Assembly: GCF_020911865.1 (NCBI RefSeq)
Contig: NZ_CP087131.1
Location: forward strand, 2,418,001-2,482,000
Direction: 5' to 3'
Source: Chryseobacterium sp. C-71
GTDB lineage: Bacteria > Bacteroidota > Bacteroidia > Flavobacteriales > Weeksellaceae
Length of the DNA stretch: 64,000 nt
Shown: in pieces, positions 41,108 through 51,229 of the stretch
How the letters are laid out: the number at the start of each line of letters is the position of its first letter
How positions within the stretch are numbered: the first letter of the stretch is position 1
Translations under genes and position numbers: made by a program
Notes under the pieces: model-generated
What the model saw: the letters and a program-made list of their open reading frames with translations, nothing else
Told to the model about the DNA's origin: nothing
The model's database searches: none

Positions 41108-43264
41108 TTAAAACCAGTGCCCTAAAATAACACTGAATATACCTTTTTGATTATTTTTAAGTGAATGGCTGAAGTTGAATTTAATCTGTCCGAAAGGAGA
41201 TTTATAACCTGCCATGATTCCTACAGAGCTGTAATTTACTTTTACTGCGTCTTCGAAACTGATATCATCCGATAGATTGGCAAAAGAGAAGTTTCCGCTC
41301 AGGAAAAAGTTTTTATAAAATTTAAATTGAAGATCATTTGAAATTAGAGCGACATTATTGCTATTTAATTGTGCGAAATAGAAGCCATTAAATGTTTTGA
41401 AATTGATCACATTTTGCTCGAAAATTCCACCTAACCTGTATTGATAATATTCCGGAAGATTTTCACCGATGGTTACTCCGCCATATAAATTAAGGTGATA
41501 GCTGAATTGTTTAGATAAAGGAATATTGATTCTGATATCCGCTTTTACCTGAACCACTCTTTTGTCGACAGCAGATTTTAGCAGATCGATTACTTTTCCT
41601 TCAGCATTTAAGTAAAACCCTCTTCTTGGAAAGTCCTTGTCATTCTGCGTATCGCTTTTCAAGAAGACATAAGGATTCAAAAATCTATTCGATCTCTTGT
41701 TGGCACCGTTCATTTCAGCATCGAAATAATCGTGGCTTAGTCCGGCTCCGACAGCGTATTTATCTTTCCAGACAGACTGAATGTAAACTTCGTTTCTAAG
41801 CCATTGCCATTTATCGACGTTGATATTATTATTTCCTTTCAAATCAAAGCTCATCCCCGAAGAGTAAAGCCCGAATCCCGGAATGTATCCATTATCTACA
41901 AAATAGTTCAAGTAATATCTAGGTTTGTCACCCACGACAACATCCAAGGATAAATTTGAATTTTTGAACAATAATCTTTTTGCTGAATAATTAAGAAGTA
42001 ATCCCGTTTTGAAGATTTCATCGTAATGCAGACCAAACTTTAAAAAATGTCTGGCATCATCTTCCGTCACATATAATTTCAGATAATTAATGTTGTTTTC
42101 AGTTATGATGTCGTAGTTGATGAAACGATAGTTATTTGTTGCTACCAATTTATCAATCCCTTTATTCACACTTCCATAAGTTTGCATTGATGGAAGACGA
42201 AGCCCCATCTTTCCTAAAACATAGTTTTTACCGTAAATTCTGCTCCCAATCAAATCAATGCTGTCAATCTTATAGACATTAGAATAGATAGGATTTACGG
42301 GCTGTCTAAGGCGGTCAAATGTACGTTTAGGTAAATCATCTAAAATATTCGTGTACTTTAAACCTTCTACAAAACCACTGTCCAGAATTTTTTTCTTTTC
42401 ATCGTAGCTTGTTGCAGTCATTCCTTTCAAATTCGGTTTGATATTAATATCGGTGAATCTATACTGACGTCTTGTGTCTTTTTGAATTCCGAAGTCGATC
42501 ACCTGATTCAAAATTGAAATGATGTTGTTTAAATCTTCTCTTTTTGAAAGATCTTGATTTAAATCTACACCAATTACAATGTCAATGCCTTTATCTTTCA
42601 AAGGTTTTGAAGGATAATTGACCGTCATGGCTCCGTCAATGTAAATACTGTCTCCAATTTTCACAGGATCCATTAAAGATGGAAATGCAGAACTCGCCAT
42701 AATCGACTGTACGAGATCTCCTTTTTCAAAAATCTGCATATTTCCACTTTCCAGATTGGTGGCAACGCACATGAAAGGAATTGGTAATTTTGAAAAATCT
42801 TCAATCGTTGAAACATTTTTAAAAAGTTCTTTCAGAAGATATACGTTCTTCTGCCCGGAACTTATGGAAGAGGGGAGATTAATTTTCCCGTTTTTTAAAG
42901 GAATTGATAAGAGATATTTATCTACTGATTTGTTAAAGAATGTACTTTCTGTCCGGGATTTTGGATCTCTGATTAAAGAATAGAAATCAGTATCCATCAC
43001 GATTTTTTCGATGTCTTTTCCAGTGTATCCTGAAGCATATAATCCACCGACAATAGCTCCCATACTGGTTCCGGATATATAATCAACTTTTACTCCCAAG
43101 GAATCTAAAACTTTCAAAACACCAACGTGTGCGAAGCCTTTCGCTCCACCTCCGGCAAGTGATAATCCAATTTTTGGATTTTTTGGAATGACCAAACCCT
43201 TTTTCACCTGCGAATGGACGAATAGCAATTGAAATACGAATAAAAGAACAAGGAGTTTCTGCAT
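41108..43264 (-). CDS. Patatin-like phospholipase with C-terminal outer-membrane beta-barrel
   Basis: The 718-residue product has a signal peptide (MQKLLVLLFVFQLLFVHS), a patatin domain and a POTRA/beta-barrel C-terminus. The oxyanion motif GGGAKGFAHVG, nucleophile elbow GTSMG and the catalytic aspartate in IDGAMTVNYP are intact, so lipase activity is likely. Residues after about 330 hold repeated strand patterns ending NFSHSLKNNQKGIFSVILGHWF, the terminal aromatic expected of an outer-membrane barrel. The layout matches PlpD/patatin autotransporter-type proteins. It lies two bases from the murF-alr gene. Confidence 0.92.
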   Translation of the reverse strand: MQKLLVLLFVFQLLFVHSQVKKGLVIPKNPKIGLSLAGGGAKGFAHVGVLKVLDSLGVKVDYISGTSMGAIVGGLYASGYTGKDIEKIVMDTDFYSLIRDPKSRTESTFFNKSVDKYLLSIPLKNGKINLPSSISSGQKNVYLLKELFKNVSTIEDFSKLPIPFMCVATNLESGNMQIFEKGDLVQSIMASSAFPSLMDPVKIGDSIYIDGAMTVNYPSKPLKDKGIDIVIGVDLNQDLSKREDLNNIISILNQVIDFGIQKDTRRQYRFTDINIKPNLKGMTATSYDEKKKILDSGFVEGLKYTNILDDLPKRTFDRLRQPVNPIYSNVYKIDSIDLIGSRIYGKNYVLGKMGLRLPSMQTYGSVNKGIDKLVATNNYRFINYDIITENNINYLKLYVTEDDARHFLKFGLHYDEIFKTGLLLNYSAKRLLFKNSNLSLDVVVGDKPRYYLNYFVDNGYIPGFGLYSSGMSFDLKGNNNINVDKWQWLRNEVYIQSVWKDKYAVGAGLSHDYFDAEMNGANKRSNRFLNPYVFLKSDTQNDKDFPRRGFYLNAEGKVIDLLKSAVDKRVVQVKADIRINIPLSKQFSYHLNLYGGVTIGENLPEYYQYRLGGIFEQNVINFKTFNGFYFAQLNSNNVALISNDLQFKFYKNFFLSGNFSFANLSDDISFEDAVKVNYSSVGIMAGYKSPFGQIKFNFSHSLKNNQKGIFSVILGHWF

Positions 43265-43266
43265 AA

Positions 43267-45714
43267 TTAATCTTTTATATAAATCCTTTTCACACGAGGA
43301 GAAATTGAGGTTAAAACTTCATAAGTAATCGTTTTGCAGTATTCTGCAAATTCTTTGAGACTTGGTTTAGCGTTAAAAACCGTGACAGTATCACCTTCCT
43401 TTACATTGGGAATATTATCTACTTTGATCATCATCATATCCATACAAATGTTTCCGACAATGGGTGCTAGGGTTTTGTTGATGCCTACGTTTCCGATTTG
43501 ATTACCGATTAATCTCGGAATTCCGTCTGCATATCCTACTGGAATGGTTGCGATTTTTGTTAAATGATCTGTCTTGTATTTTCGGCTGTAACCTACAGAT
43601 TCTCCATTTTCAACTAAAGAAATTTGAGAAATTACCGTTTTAAAACTGACCGTTGACTGAAGCTGCTTCTGAATATCAATATTTGCAGATTCGCCAAGCA
43701 TTCCAATTCCGATTCTTACCATATCGTAGTGATGGTTGCTGTAATTGGTGATTCCTGACGAGTTTAAAATATGTCTGAGAGTCTGATAACGTAGTTTTTC
43801 AATTAAATAACTTGAGTTTTTTTCAAATATTTCTAACTGTTTTAAAGTAAATTCTTTCTCGGTCGGAACATCAGCAGACGATAAATGACTGAAAATACTC
43901 TGAACTTTCAGATTTTTATATTCTAAACTTTGGCTTAATTGGTCTAATTCATATTCCTTAAAACCAAGGCGATGCATTCCGGTTTCCAGTTTTATATGGA
44001 TAGGATATTTTTTATCATAACCTGATTTCTGTACTGCCTCGTAGAACAATTCCAAAACCCTGAAACTGTAAATTTCCGGCTCAAGATTGTACTGAATGAT
44101 TGTATCATAACTGTGCTGCTCAGGATTCATCACAACTATTGGAGTAGTAATTCCTTTTTTGCGAAGTTCAACACCTTCATCTGCATACGCAACTCCCAAA
44201 TAATCAATGTGATGATGTTGAAGAAACTCGGAAATCTCATAACTTCCTAAACCATAAGCATTTGCTTTTACCATTGCCATCATTTTGGTGGAAGGTTTCA
44301 GCAGAGATTTATGGTAATTGATATTATGAAGAATAGCATTTAAATTTACTTCTAAAACCGTATCATGTTTTCTGAGTTCTAATAGATCTTTCAGTTTTTC
44401 AATCTCAAATTTTCTTGCACCTTTCAGAAGAATAATTTGATTTTCGATTTCTGTAAGATATTTATTATCAATTAATTCCTGAGTGTTAACAAAAGTGTAG
44501 GTTTTAGATTTAAATAAATCTTTAAACTGAGTAATTTCTTCACCAATTAGAAATAAATTTTCAAAATTCTGCTCGTTGACCAATTCTGAAACTTCTTCAT
44601 ACAATTCCTGAGAATTTGCATTTACACCGATGATATCTGTTAAAACCAGCGATTTTTTCGATTTTTTATATTCATTTAGGAACTGTAACGCAGTCTTTAA
44701 AGAATCGAGATCCAGATTGAAAGAATCATTGATAACGATATTATTTTTAATTCCTTCGATAGCTTCCAGTCGCATTTCTACGGCTTTCAGAGCGTTGATT
44801 TTATCGACTATTTTATCATTGCTGATGTTGAGTTCTTTTAAAACGGTTATCAGCGCTAAAGCATTCGTTAAAGTGGCTTCATCGCGCTGATGAACAGGGA
44901 AGGTAATTTCTTCGTCAAAATAAGTAACAACAACATCTTCATTTCTTGAGATATTGTTTTTAAAAAAGACATCATTATTTTCTTTGAATCCGTAAGATAT
45001 TAATTTTTTACTTGAATAAATTTCTCTTATTTTTCTGTCAACCAAAAGATTATCGCCATTGAAGATGATAACTTCAGAATTTTTGAAAAGCTTTATTTTT
45101 TCATTAATTAAATCTTCTTCAGACTTGAAATTTGCTGCGTGGGCGGTTCCGATGTGAGTCATTAAACCAATTTGCGGATGGAAAATACTTTCCAAAATCT
45201 GCATTTCATTTGGCATCGAAATCCCCACTTCAAATATCCCTAATTGGTGACTTGAATTAATCTGAAGCAAAGAAAGTGGCAGACCAATCTGAGAATTAAA
45301 ACTTTTCGGACTTTTCACGGTCGGAAATTCATTCCATAAGCATTGATAGAGCCATTCTTTGAGAATCGTTTTACCATTGCTTCCTGTAATTCCAATTGAT
45401 TTTAAGTTTGATTTTTCGAAATAATGTTTTGCCAGTTTCTGAAGAAATTCCACAGAATTTTCCACAATAATCCAAGTTACATTTTCAAATTGTGGATATT
45501 GATGTTGAGAAATAATGACATTAATTCCTCTGTCAACAGCCGATTCTATAAATTTTTCACCAGAATTTTTTTGAGTATTAATTGCAATAAAAGCAGCATT
45601 TTTAGTTGAATAAATAATCCTGCTGTCAAAAGCTATGTTTTTTATTAATAGATTTTTATCACCAATAATTTCTGAACTGGTGATTTCTGCAATTTGTTGT
45701 ACTGTATAATTCAT
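43267..45714 (-). CDS. Bifunctional MurF ligase / alanine racemase fusion
   Basis: The 815-residue product fuses two peptidoglycan enzymes. The first half is a Mur ligase (ITGSNGKTILKEW ATP loop near residue 112, THIGTAHAANF and ALKAVEMRLEAIEG) matching MurF, which adds D-Ala-D-Ala to the UDP-muramoyl tripeptide. The second half is a PLP-dependent alanine racemase: MAMVKANAYGLG with the PLP lysine near residue 484, HSHLSS-type blocks (IFSHLSSAD), MVRIGIGMLG and the catalytic tyrosine region VGYSRKYKT. The fusion is known across Bacteroidetes. It supplies D-alanine and uses its dipeptide in one polypeptide. Confidence 0.96.
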   Translation of the reverse strand: MNYTVQQIAEITSSEIIGDKNLLIKNIAFDSRIIYSTKNAAFIAINTQKNSGEKFIESAVDRGINVIISQHQYPQFENVTWIIVENSVEFLQKLAKHYFEKSNLKSIGITGSNGKTILKEWLYQCLWNEFPTVKSPKSFNSQIGLPLSLLQINSSHQLGIFEVGISMPNEMQILESIFHPQIGLMTHIGTAHAANFKSEEDLINEKIKLFKNSEVIIFNGDNLLVDRKIREIYSSKKLISYGFKENNDVFFKNNISRNEDVVVTYFDEEITFPVHQRDEATLTNALALITVLKELNISNDKIVDKINALKAVEMRLEAIEGIKNNIVINDSFNLDLDSLKTALQFLNEYKKSKKSLVLTDIIGVNANSQELYEEVSELVNEQNFENLFLIGEEITQFKDLFKSKTYTFVNTQELIDNKYLTEIENQIILLKGARKFEIEKLKDLLELRKHDTVLEVNLNAILHNINYHKSLLKPSTKMMAMVKANAYGLGSYEISEFLQHHHIDYLGVAYADEGVELRKKGITTPIVVMNPEQHSYDTIIQYNLEPEIYSFRVLELFYEAVQKSGYDKKYPIHIKLETGMHRLGFKEYELDQLSQSLEYKNLKVQSIFSHLSSADVPTEKEFTLKQLEIFEKNSSYLIEKLRYQTLRHILNSSGITNYSNHHYDMVRIGIGMLGESANIDIQKQLQSTVSFKTVISQISLVENGESVGYSRKYKTDHLTKIATIPVGYADGIPRLIGNQIGNVGINKTLAPIVGNICMDMMMIKVDNIPNVKEGDTVTVFNAKPSLKEFAEYCKTITYEVLTSISPRVKRIYIKD

Positions 45715-45754
45715 TGGTGCCCTATCTGCTTATATTTTGTGTCTGATGTATTCT

Positions 45755-45838
45755 GGTAGATCGCAAAGGTGCGAAGCTTTATTTAAATTATGTTTTTAAG
45801 GCGCAAGAACACTTCGACAAGCTCAGCGCAGCAAAAGA
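45755..45838. repeat. Degenerate 'cgcaaag' intergenic repeat, copy 3 (weak)
   Basis: GATCGCAAAGGTGCGAAG, a T-rich middle with TTATGTTTTTAAGG, then CGCAAGAA and CAGCGCAGC recall the copies at 3838-3935 and 17581-17675, but the right half is poorly conserved. It fills the gap between tdk and murF-alr. Confidence 0.35.
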
Positions 45839-45927
45839 TTTTCAGCAATTATTTTATTAAAGAAAAACTTTTAGGTTTAAACGAATTTAAATTTAACCTA
45901 AACCTTAAACTCAGTCTAAATTAATCA

Positions 45928-46515
45928 TTATTTCTTCTTAGAAAGTACTTCTTCAATAAAAACTCGACGGCTTACCGCTTCATAACTTTCTGTTTCTCCT
46001 AATTCAACTAAATTATTTCCCTGAGAAGTTCTCATGGAGTAGTTAGCGAGATTTCCTGTCCTTTTGCAGATGGCGTGCACTTTTGTCACGTATTCTGCAG
46101 TTGCCATCAGATTAGGAATCGGTCCGAAAGGTCGTCCCAGAAAATCCATATCCAGACCTGCAATGACTACTCGAATTCCACTGTTTGCCAATTGATTAGC
46201 AACTTCAACGATGCTTTCATCAAAAAATTGCGCTTCATCAATTCCTACCACATCACAGTTTGACCCCAGAAGAATAATTTCATTAGGATTTTCTACTGCA
46301 GTACTTCGGATTTTATTTTTATTGTGCGAAACAACATCTTCATCAGAATATCTTGTATCGGTTTTGGGTTTGAAAATTTCCACATTCTGCCCCGCCATTT
46401 CAGCTCTTCTCAGTCTTCGGATCAACTCTTCGGTTTTTCCTGAAAACATAGAGCCACAAATAACTTCCATCCAACCGCTTTGTTTGGAATGATTAATTGT
46501 ATTTTCTAAAAACAT
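45928..46515 (-). CDS. tdk: Thymidine kinase (type II)
   Basis: The 195-residue product is a TK1-like thymidine kinase for thymidine salvage. The P-loop is GSMFSGKTEEL, the Walker B/DEAQ region is VVGIDEAQFFD, and the lasso and zinc-ribbon region includes VTKVHAICKRTGNLANYS, where only one of the usual zinc cysteines is plain. A TACTTTTG -7 box occurs on the minus strand near 46545-46552. It is divergent from the acidic-repeat gene. Confidence 0.95.
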   Translation of the reverse strand: MFLENTINHSKQSGWMEVICGSMFSGKTEELIRRLRRAEMAGQNVEIFKPKTDTRYSDEDVVSHNKNKIRSTAVENPNEIILLGSNCDVVGIDEAQFFDESIVEVANQLANSGIRVVIAGLDMDFLGRPFGPIPNLMATAEYVTKVHAICKRTGNLANYSMRTSQGNNLVELGETESYEAVSRRVFIEEVLSKKK

Positions 46516-46575
46516 TTGTTATTTTAGCCGTAATATTTTAAGACCAAAAGTAAGCAATTTTAATAAGATTCTTCT

Positions 46576-48093
46576 ATGCAGAACATCCAAGATTTACAGG
46601 AAAAGATTTTTTTTGAATCTAAGAATATCATTGGTATTCTAGACAAAATAAACGACGTTGACGAGCTACTTTCTAAGCAAAATCTTATCGATGATCTTGC
46701 AGAGAGAATTTCATTTTTAAAACTGCTTAAAAATAAGGTAGAATACTATAAAAATGATAATTTACGGTTTTCAGAACCTTTATCAGGCTCTTTTTTAGCT
46801 GAGACAATAGCCGAATCTCAGAATTTTTCTCACGAAGTAACAGAGGAAGAAGCTATTTTCAATAATGAACTGAACGAGATTGAAGGAAGTGAAAGCAACC
46901 TACCAAATGAAGTGATGGAAGAGGAAGCTATTTTTAATAATCAACTGAATGAGATTGTTGAAAACGAATTCCATGAAAATATGATAAATCTTGCCGAGGA
47001 AGAGAGAATTGAAGAAAAGAAAGAAGATTTAGATGAAGAAATTACTGAGCAGGAAAATTTAAATATTGAAATCGTTGAAGAAAATGCTGTTTTTAACGAT
47101 CAACTGAACGAAATAGATGAGGAAGAATCTTCTGAAGAAATTTCTAAGGTTTTAAGTTTTGTAGATGAGGAAAGAATTCTTGAAAATTCTGTTCCTGAAG
47201 AGGAAGATGACATTGATGAAGAAATATTTGACCAAAAAGTAACTGAAGAGGAAGCTATTTTTAATAATCAATTAAATGAAATTGACGAATTTGAAAATGA
47301 AATTTCTGATGAGAGCGTTTCAAATAATTTTGAGGAAGAAGAGCAAATTCTAAGCAATTATGAATCTGCAAAAGCAAATGAAAATTCTTCAGAAAAGTTT
47401 CCTAATATGTTTGAATCTGAGCAGATTGAAGATGAAATTTTGATTGAAGAATCTGAAAATGAATCTGTTTCTGATGATTTTAAATATGATGAAGATGAAA
47501 TCATGACTGAAAATTCAAATGTCGAAAGTATTCTGACAGAAATAAAAAAAGATACTGAAACACGTGAAGAAGATGTTCTGATAAGTGAAGATAGAGACAG
47601 AAGAAAAATTGTTGAAATAAACAAACCAACAGCTGAGTCTGATAAACCTGCTTCTGATGAGAGCTTTGAAAATCTTGAAGCTTATCAGCAGGAGAAAAAA
47701 ATAAGACTTGCGAATATAAAAGGTTTAAAATCGATTCAGACATTGTTTGATGATGATCATTTGGAAAGAGAAATTCCTCAGGAAAAACCGGCTTCGGTTA
47801 TAAAAGAAGAAACAGGAAGCATTTTAAAAACAAATATTCCGACCGATTATATGGAAGCGGAAAAGCAAAAACCTGAGTTCAGACTAGATTTGAATGATAG
47901 GATGGCTTTTACCAAACTGCTTTTTGGAGGAAGCCAAACTGACCTAAACCATGCCGTTGCTGAGCTGAACAGATGCAGAAATCTTGAAGAGGCAAAAGAA
48001 TATCTAAGCGACCTCTACTACGACAGAAAATGGGATAAAGTAGATGAATATGCGCAAAGACTTTGGATATTGGTAGAAAATAAATTTTTATAA
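46576..48093 (+). CDS. Acidic hypothetical protein with repeated motif
   Basis: The 505-residue product has a short helical N-terminal domain (about 1-60), a long, strongly acidic and probably disordered middle, and a conserved-looking C-terminal domain (FRLDLNDRMAFTKLLFGGSQ, AEYLSDLYYDRKW-type helix pair). A 16-residue motif occurs four times: residues 87-102, 112-127, 165-180 and 221-236, consensus E-V-T-E-E-E-A-I-F-N-N-x-L-N-E-I. No signal peptide or known domain. Ends two bases before rsmI. A protein-interaction scaffold is plausible from the repeats; function is unknown. Confidence 0.82.
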   Translation: MQNIQDLQEKIFFESKNIIGILDKINDVDELLSKQNLIDDLAERISFLKLLKNKVEYYKNDNLRFSEPLSGSFLAETIAESQNFSHEVTEEEAIFNNELNEIEGSESNLPNEVMEEEAIFNNQLNEIVENEFHENMINLAEEERIEEKKEDLDEEITEQENLNIEIVEENAVFNDQLNEIDEEESSEEISKVLSFVDEERILENSVPEEEDDIDEEIFDQKVTEEEAIFNNQLNEIDEFENEISDESVSNNFEEEEQILSNYESAKANENSSEKFPNMFESEQIEDEILIEESENESVSDDFKYDEDEIMTENSNVESILTEIKKDTETREEDVLISEDRDRRKIVEINKPTAESDKPASDESFENLEAYQQEKKIRLANIKGLKSIQTLFDDDHLEREIPQEKPASVIKEETGSILKTNIPTDYMEAEKQKPEFRLDLNDRMAFTKLLFGGSQTDLNHAVAELNRCRNLEEAKEYLSDLYYDRKWDKVDEYAQRLWILVENKFL

Positions 48094-48095
48094 TT

Positions 48096-48830
48096 TTGAG
48101 TGGAATCCTATATTTCGTTCCCACACCTGTTGGGAACTTAGAAGACATGACTTTCAGGGCGATTAAAGTGCTGAAAGAAGTCGATTATATTTTGTGTGAA
48201 GACACTCGAACTTCCGGAGTGCTTTTGAAGCATTACGAAATTTCAAAACCTTTAAAATCTTATCATTTACATAACGAGCATCACACTACTGAGAAGGTAA
48301 TTACTGATCTTCAAAGTGGTCAGAACATCGCAATTATAACCGATGCAGGAACTCCAGGAATTTCAGATCCGGGTTATCTTTTGGCAAAAGCTGGTTCTGA
48401 CAGTAATATTGAAATGATCTGCCTGCCTGGTGCGACAGCTTTAATTCCGGCTTTGGTAGTTTCAGGATTGCCAAATAACGAGTTTTTATTTGCCGGTTTC
48501 CTTCCCCCGAAAAAAGGAAGACAAACGAAACTGAAACAGCTGGCTGAGGAGAAAAAAACCATTGTTTTGTACGAAAGTCCGCATAAGATCAATACAACTT
48601 TAGAACAGATTAAAGAATTCTTTGGTGAAGAAACAAGAGCAAGTTTGAGCCGCGAAATTTCAAAAAAATTCGAAGAAACTAAAAGAGGTACAATTGATGA
48701 ATTGATTGAATTCTCGAAAAGTAAAACTTTAAAAGGAGAGATTGTGCTGATTGTGAATAACTCGGTCAGTACGGAAGTTGAAACACCACAAAAGACTTCC
48801 ACAAATAAATACAAGAATTTAGAAAAATAA
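48096..48830 (+). CDS. rsmI: 16S rRNA 2'-O-ribose C1402 methyltransferase RsmI
   Basis: The 244-residue product is RsmI, a tetrapyrrole-methylase-fold enzyme that 2'-O-methylates C1402 of 16S rRNA. It begins GILYFVPTPVGNLEDMTFRA and contains CEDTRTSGVLLKHY, ITDAGTPGISDPG and LPGATALIPALVVSGLP. The start appears to be TTG at 48096, two bases after the acidic protein stop: it gives the exact family N-terminus and no ATG or GTG is suitable. It is followed by fabG after 10 bases. Confidence 0.96.
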   Translation: MSGILYFVPTPVGNLEDMTFRAIKVLKEVDYILCEDTRTSGVLLKHYEISKPLKSYHLHNEHHTTEKVITDLQSGQNIAIITDAGTPGISDPGYLLAKAGSDSNIEMICLPGATALIPALVVSGLPNNEFLFAGFLPPKKGRQTKLKQLAEEKKTIVLYESPHKINTTLEQIKEFFGEETRASLSREISKKFEETKRGTIDELIEFSKSKTLKGEIVLIVNNSVSTEVETPQKTSTNKYKNLEK

Positions 48831-48840
48831 TATTACAATA

Positions 48841-49584
48841 ATGAAACTATTAGAAGGAAAAGTAGCACTGATTACCGGAGCTACAAGAGGAATCGGGAAG
48901 GGTATTGCTGAGATTTTTGCTCAACAAGGAGCAAAAGTAGCATTTACGTATGCAGGTTCTGTAGAAAAAGCAAAAGAGTTAGAAACTGCTTTGAGTTCTG
49001 TAACTCAAATTAAAGGATATCAGTCTGATGCGTCAGATTACGATGCTGCTCAGAAATTAGTAGAAGAGGTAATGGCTGAGTTCGGCAAAATTGATATTCT
49101 AGTGAATAATGCAGGTATTACCAAAGATAATCTGTTGATGAGAATGTCTAAAGACGATTGGGATACTATTATTAAGGTAAATTTAGATTCTGTATTCAAC
49201 CTTACTAAGGCAGTTATAAAGCCGATGATGAAGGCGAAATCAGGCTCTATTATCAATATGACTTCTGTAGTGGGAGTGAAAGGGAATGCAGGACAGGCAA
49301 ACTACGCTGCTTCTAAAGCCGGAGTGATTGGTTTCACAAAATCGATAGCACTTGAATTAGGATCAAGAAACATCCGTTGCAACGCTATTGCTCCAGGATT
49401 TATCGAAACTGAAATGACAGCTGCTTTAGACGAGAAAACAGTTCAAAGCTGGAGAGACGGAATTCCATTGAAAAGAGGAGGACAGCCTGAAGATGTTGCC
49501 AATGCATGCGTTTTCTTCGGTAGCGAGATGTCTTCTTATATTTCTGGCCAAGTTCTTAATGTTGACGGCGGAATGCTTACTTAA
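48841..49584 (+). CDS. fabG: 3-oxoacyl-ACP reductase FabG
   Basis: The 247-residue product is FabG, the NADPH-dependent ketoacyl-ACP reductase of fatty-acid elongation. The cofactor motif TGATRGIGKGIA is at residues 13-24, NNAGITKDNLLMRM follows, the catalytic SVVG and YAASKAG motifs are present, and the C-terminal GQVLNVDGGM is typical. It is 10 bases after rsmI. A strong terminator follows. Confidence 0.96.
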   Translation: MKLLEGKVALITGATRGIGKGIAEIFAQQGAKVAFTYAGSVEKAKELETALSSVTQIKGYQSDASDYDAAQKLVEEVMAEFGKIDILVNNAGITKDNLLMRMSKDDWDTIIKVNLDSVFNLTKAVIKPMMKAKSGSIINMTSVVGVKGNAGQANYAASKAGVIGFTKSIALELGSRNIRCNAIAPGFIETEMTAALDEKTVQSWRDGIPLKRGGQPEDVANACVFFGSEMSSYISGQVLNVDGGMLT

Positions 49585-49607
49585 TAGAAAGATTTAATCT
49601 AAAATAC

Positions 49608-49640
49608 AATCCCTTTCATGAAAATATGAAAGGGATTTTT
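49608..49640. terminator. Bidirectional terminator after fabG
   Basis: Arms AATCCCTTTCAT and ATGAAAGGGATT with a six-base loop and flanking A- and T-runs lie between convergent genes. Confidence 0.88.
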
Positions 49641-49641
49641 A

Positions 49642-51144
49642 TTATTCAGAATCAATATAATTTCTCAACCAAATCTGAAGATCTTTTTCGGGAGAAATTC
49701 TTAGTTTCTTTCGGAAATTATAGCGGTTGTTTTCAATAGTTTTTACGGCTTTAAAAGTATAATCTGCAATTTCTTTGGTATTAAATCCTAAATAAATATA
49801 TGCAGCAAAAGTAAGTTCAGAAACTTTAAATTGAGAATTGATTTCCAGCATCTTGACTCTAAAATGTGGATAAACTTCCTGAAATCTGATGAAAAAATCA
49901 GGACTGTTTTCTTTAGCTAATTTTCTTACTTCTTCAAATGCTTCACTCAACTGTAATTTCAGGGTGTCTTTTTCCTTTTCATTGATTGCTTTTTCAGACT
50001 GCAATTGTTTTGTAATTTCTAAAGCCTTTTGGTTTTTGGTTTTTGATTTTTGAAGAAGATAAATAATAAAAACAGTAATTAAAACCAATAATGAAACGAT
50101 CAACCAGGTCATTTTCTGATTTTTTTTCACTTCATTCTGATGCTGTGCTTTTTCTTCTTTCATCACCTCATTCAGGACAAAATCACGTTCTTTTTTCTTT
50201 TGAGCATCCAGTTTGTTATGTGCTTGTAAGTATAAATCCTGATAATGTTTTGCTTCTGTCGCGTTGCCTTGGGAAATGTAAAGCTCCGAGATTTTTTTGA
50301 ACAATTCGCTCTGGATATCAGGAAAGTTATTTTGCTCAAAGCTATTGAGAGCATTACTGTAGTAGTAGTGAGCTTTTTCGTAATCTTTTTCATGGGTATG
50401 AAGATTCCCCAAGCCAATGAGCGATTCTATTTTGCAGGGATGCTTTTTTCCGTTAAAAAATCCCAGAGATTTATTGTAATAATATTGTGCAGAATCTATT
50501 TTATTCTGATTTAAGTGATAATTTCCGAAACCTAAACACGAACAACCGTTTTCTATATAAGCATTTTTAAATTTGACTTTTTTTAGAATTGTTTTCTCTT
50601 TTTTAAGATAAAAATACATCGAATCCGGCATATTGATATTCTGAAAAAGATAACTTAGGTTTGAATAAACGGCACTCTGTGTAAGAGAATCAGTGGTGTT
50701 TTTTTTTGTTTTACTATCGAGAATGTTGAGTGTTTTTTTATAATTTTTAGAGGATAAAGTATATAACTCCAACAGCAGATAATTTCCGCCCAACAATGCA
50801 GAAATTCTGGCAGACTGGGTTTTATCTTTAGCTAAATACTTGCCGTATTTCTGTGCTTTTTTAGCGTGGTGTATGCTTTCCTTGAATTCTGCATTATCGT
50901 AGTAATATGAAGCTAAATAATAGTAACCGTAGGAAAGACCTTTATCGTATTTTAAATTTTCAGATTCAGCGATTATTTTTTTTGAAATATTCAATACAGC
51001 GTCAGTTCTACCATCCAAATACAATTGGTTGGCATTGTCTATTAACTCATCAATTTTCTGGGTATTGTTTTGGGAAAACAGTGAAATACTCCATAAAAGG
51101 AGAATAGATAAAAATATTTTGATTAAGGATCTTTTGAAATCCAT
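49642..51144 (-). CDS. TPR - membrane - LuxR-type regulator (paralogue 1)
   Basis: The 500-residue product has an N-terminal signal/anchor (IKIFLSILLLWSISLFSQ), periplasmic TPR-like repeats (about 30-320), a transmembrane span near residues 340-360 (WLIVSLLVLITVFIIYLL), a coiled coil, and a C-terminal LuxR-like helix-turn-helix (VSELTFAAYIYLGFNTKEIADYTFKAVKTIENNRYNFRKKL, split across positions about 440-480). The design is a one-component sensor that binds DNA from the membrane. Its nearest relative is the gene immediately upstream on this strand. Ligand and targets are unknown. Confidence 0.88.
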   Translation of the reverse strand: MDFKRSLIKIFLSILLLWSISLFSQNNTQKIDELIDNANQLYLDGRTDAVLNISKKIIAESENLKYDKGLSYGYYYLASYYYDNAEFKESIHHAKKAQKYGKYLAKDKTQSARISALLGGNYLLLELYTLSSKNYKKTLNILDSKTKKNTTDSLTQSAVYSNLSYLFQNINMPDSMYFYLKKEKTILKKVKFKNAYIENGCSCLGFGNYHLNQNKIDSAQYYYNKSLGFFNGKKHPCKIESLIGLGNLHTHEKDYEKAHYYYSNALNSFEQNNFPDIQSELFKKISELYISQGNATEAKHYQDLYLQAHNKLDAQKKKERDFVLNEVMKEEKAQHQNEVKKNQKMTWLIVSLLVLITVFIIYLLQKSKTKNQKALEITKQLQSEKAINEKEKDTLKLQLSEAFEEVRKLAKENSPDFFIRFQEVYPHFRVKMLEINSQFKVSELTFAAYIYLGFNTKEIADYTFKAVKTIENNRYNFRKKLRISPEKDLQIWLRNYIDSE

Positions 51145-51229
51145 TTTAATGCAGATAATTTAAAGGTAAAAAATTTATTTAAAACTATTGTAGAAAAGAT
51201 ACTGCTAAAACTAAACCAAGAGCAGAATA

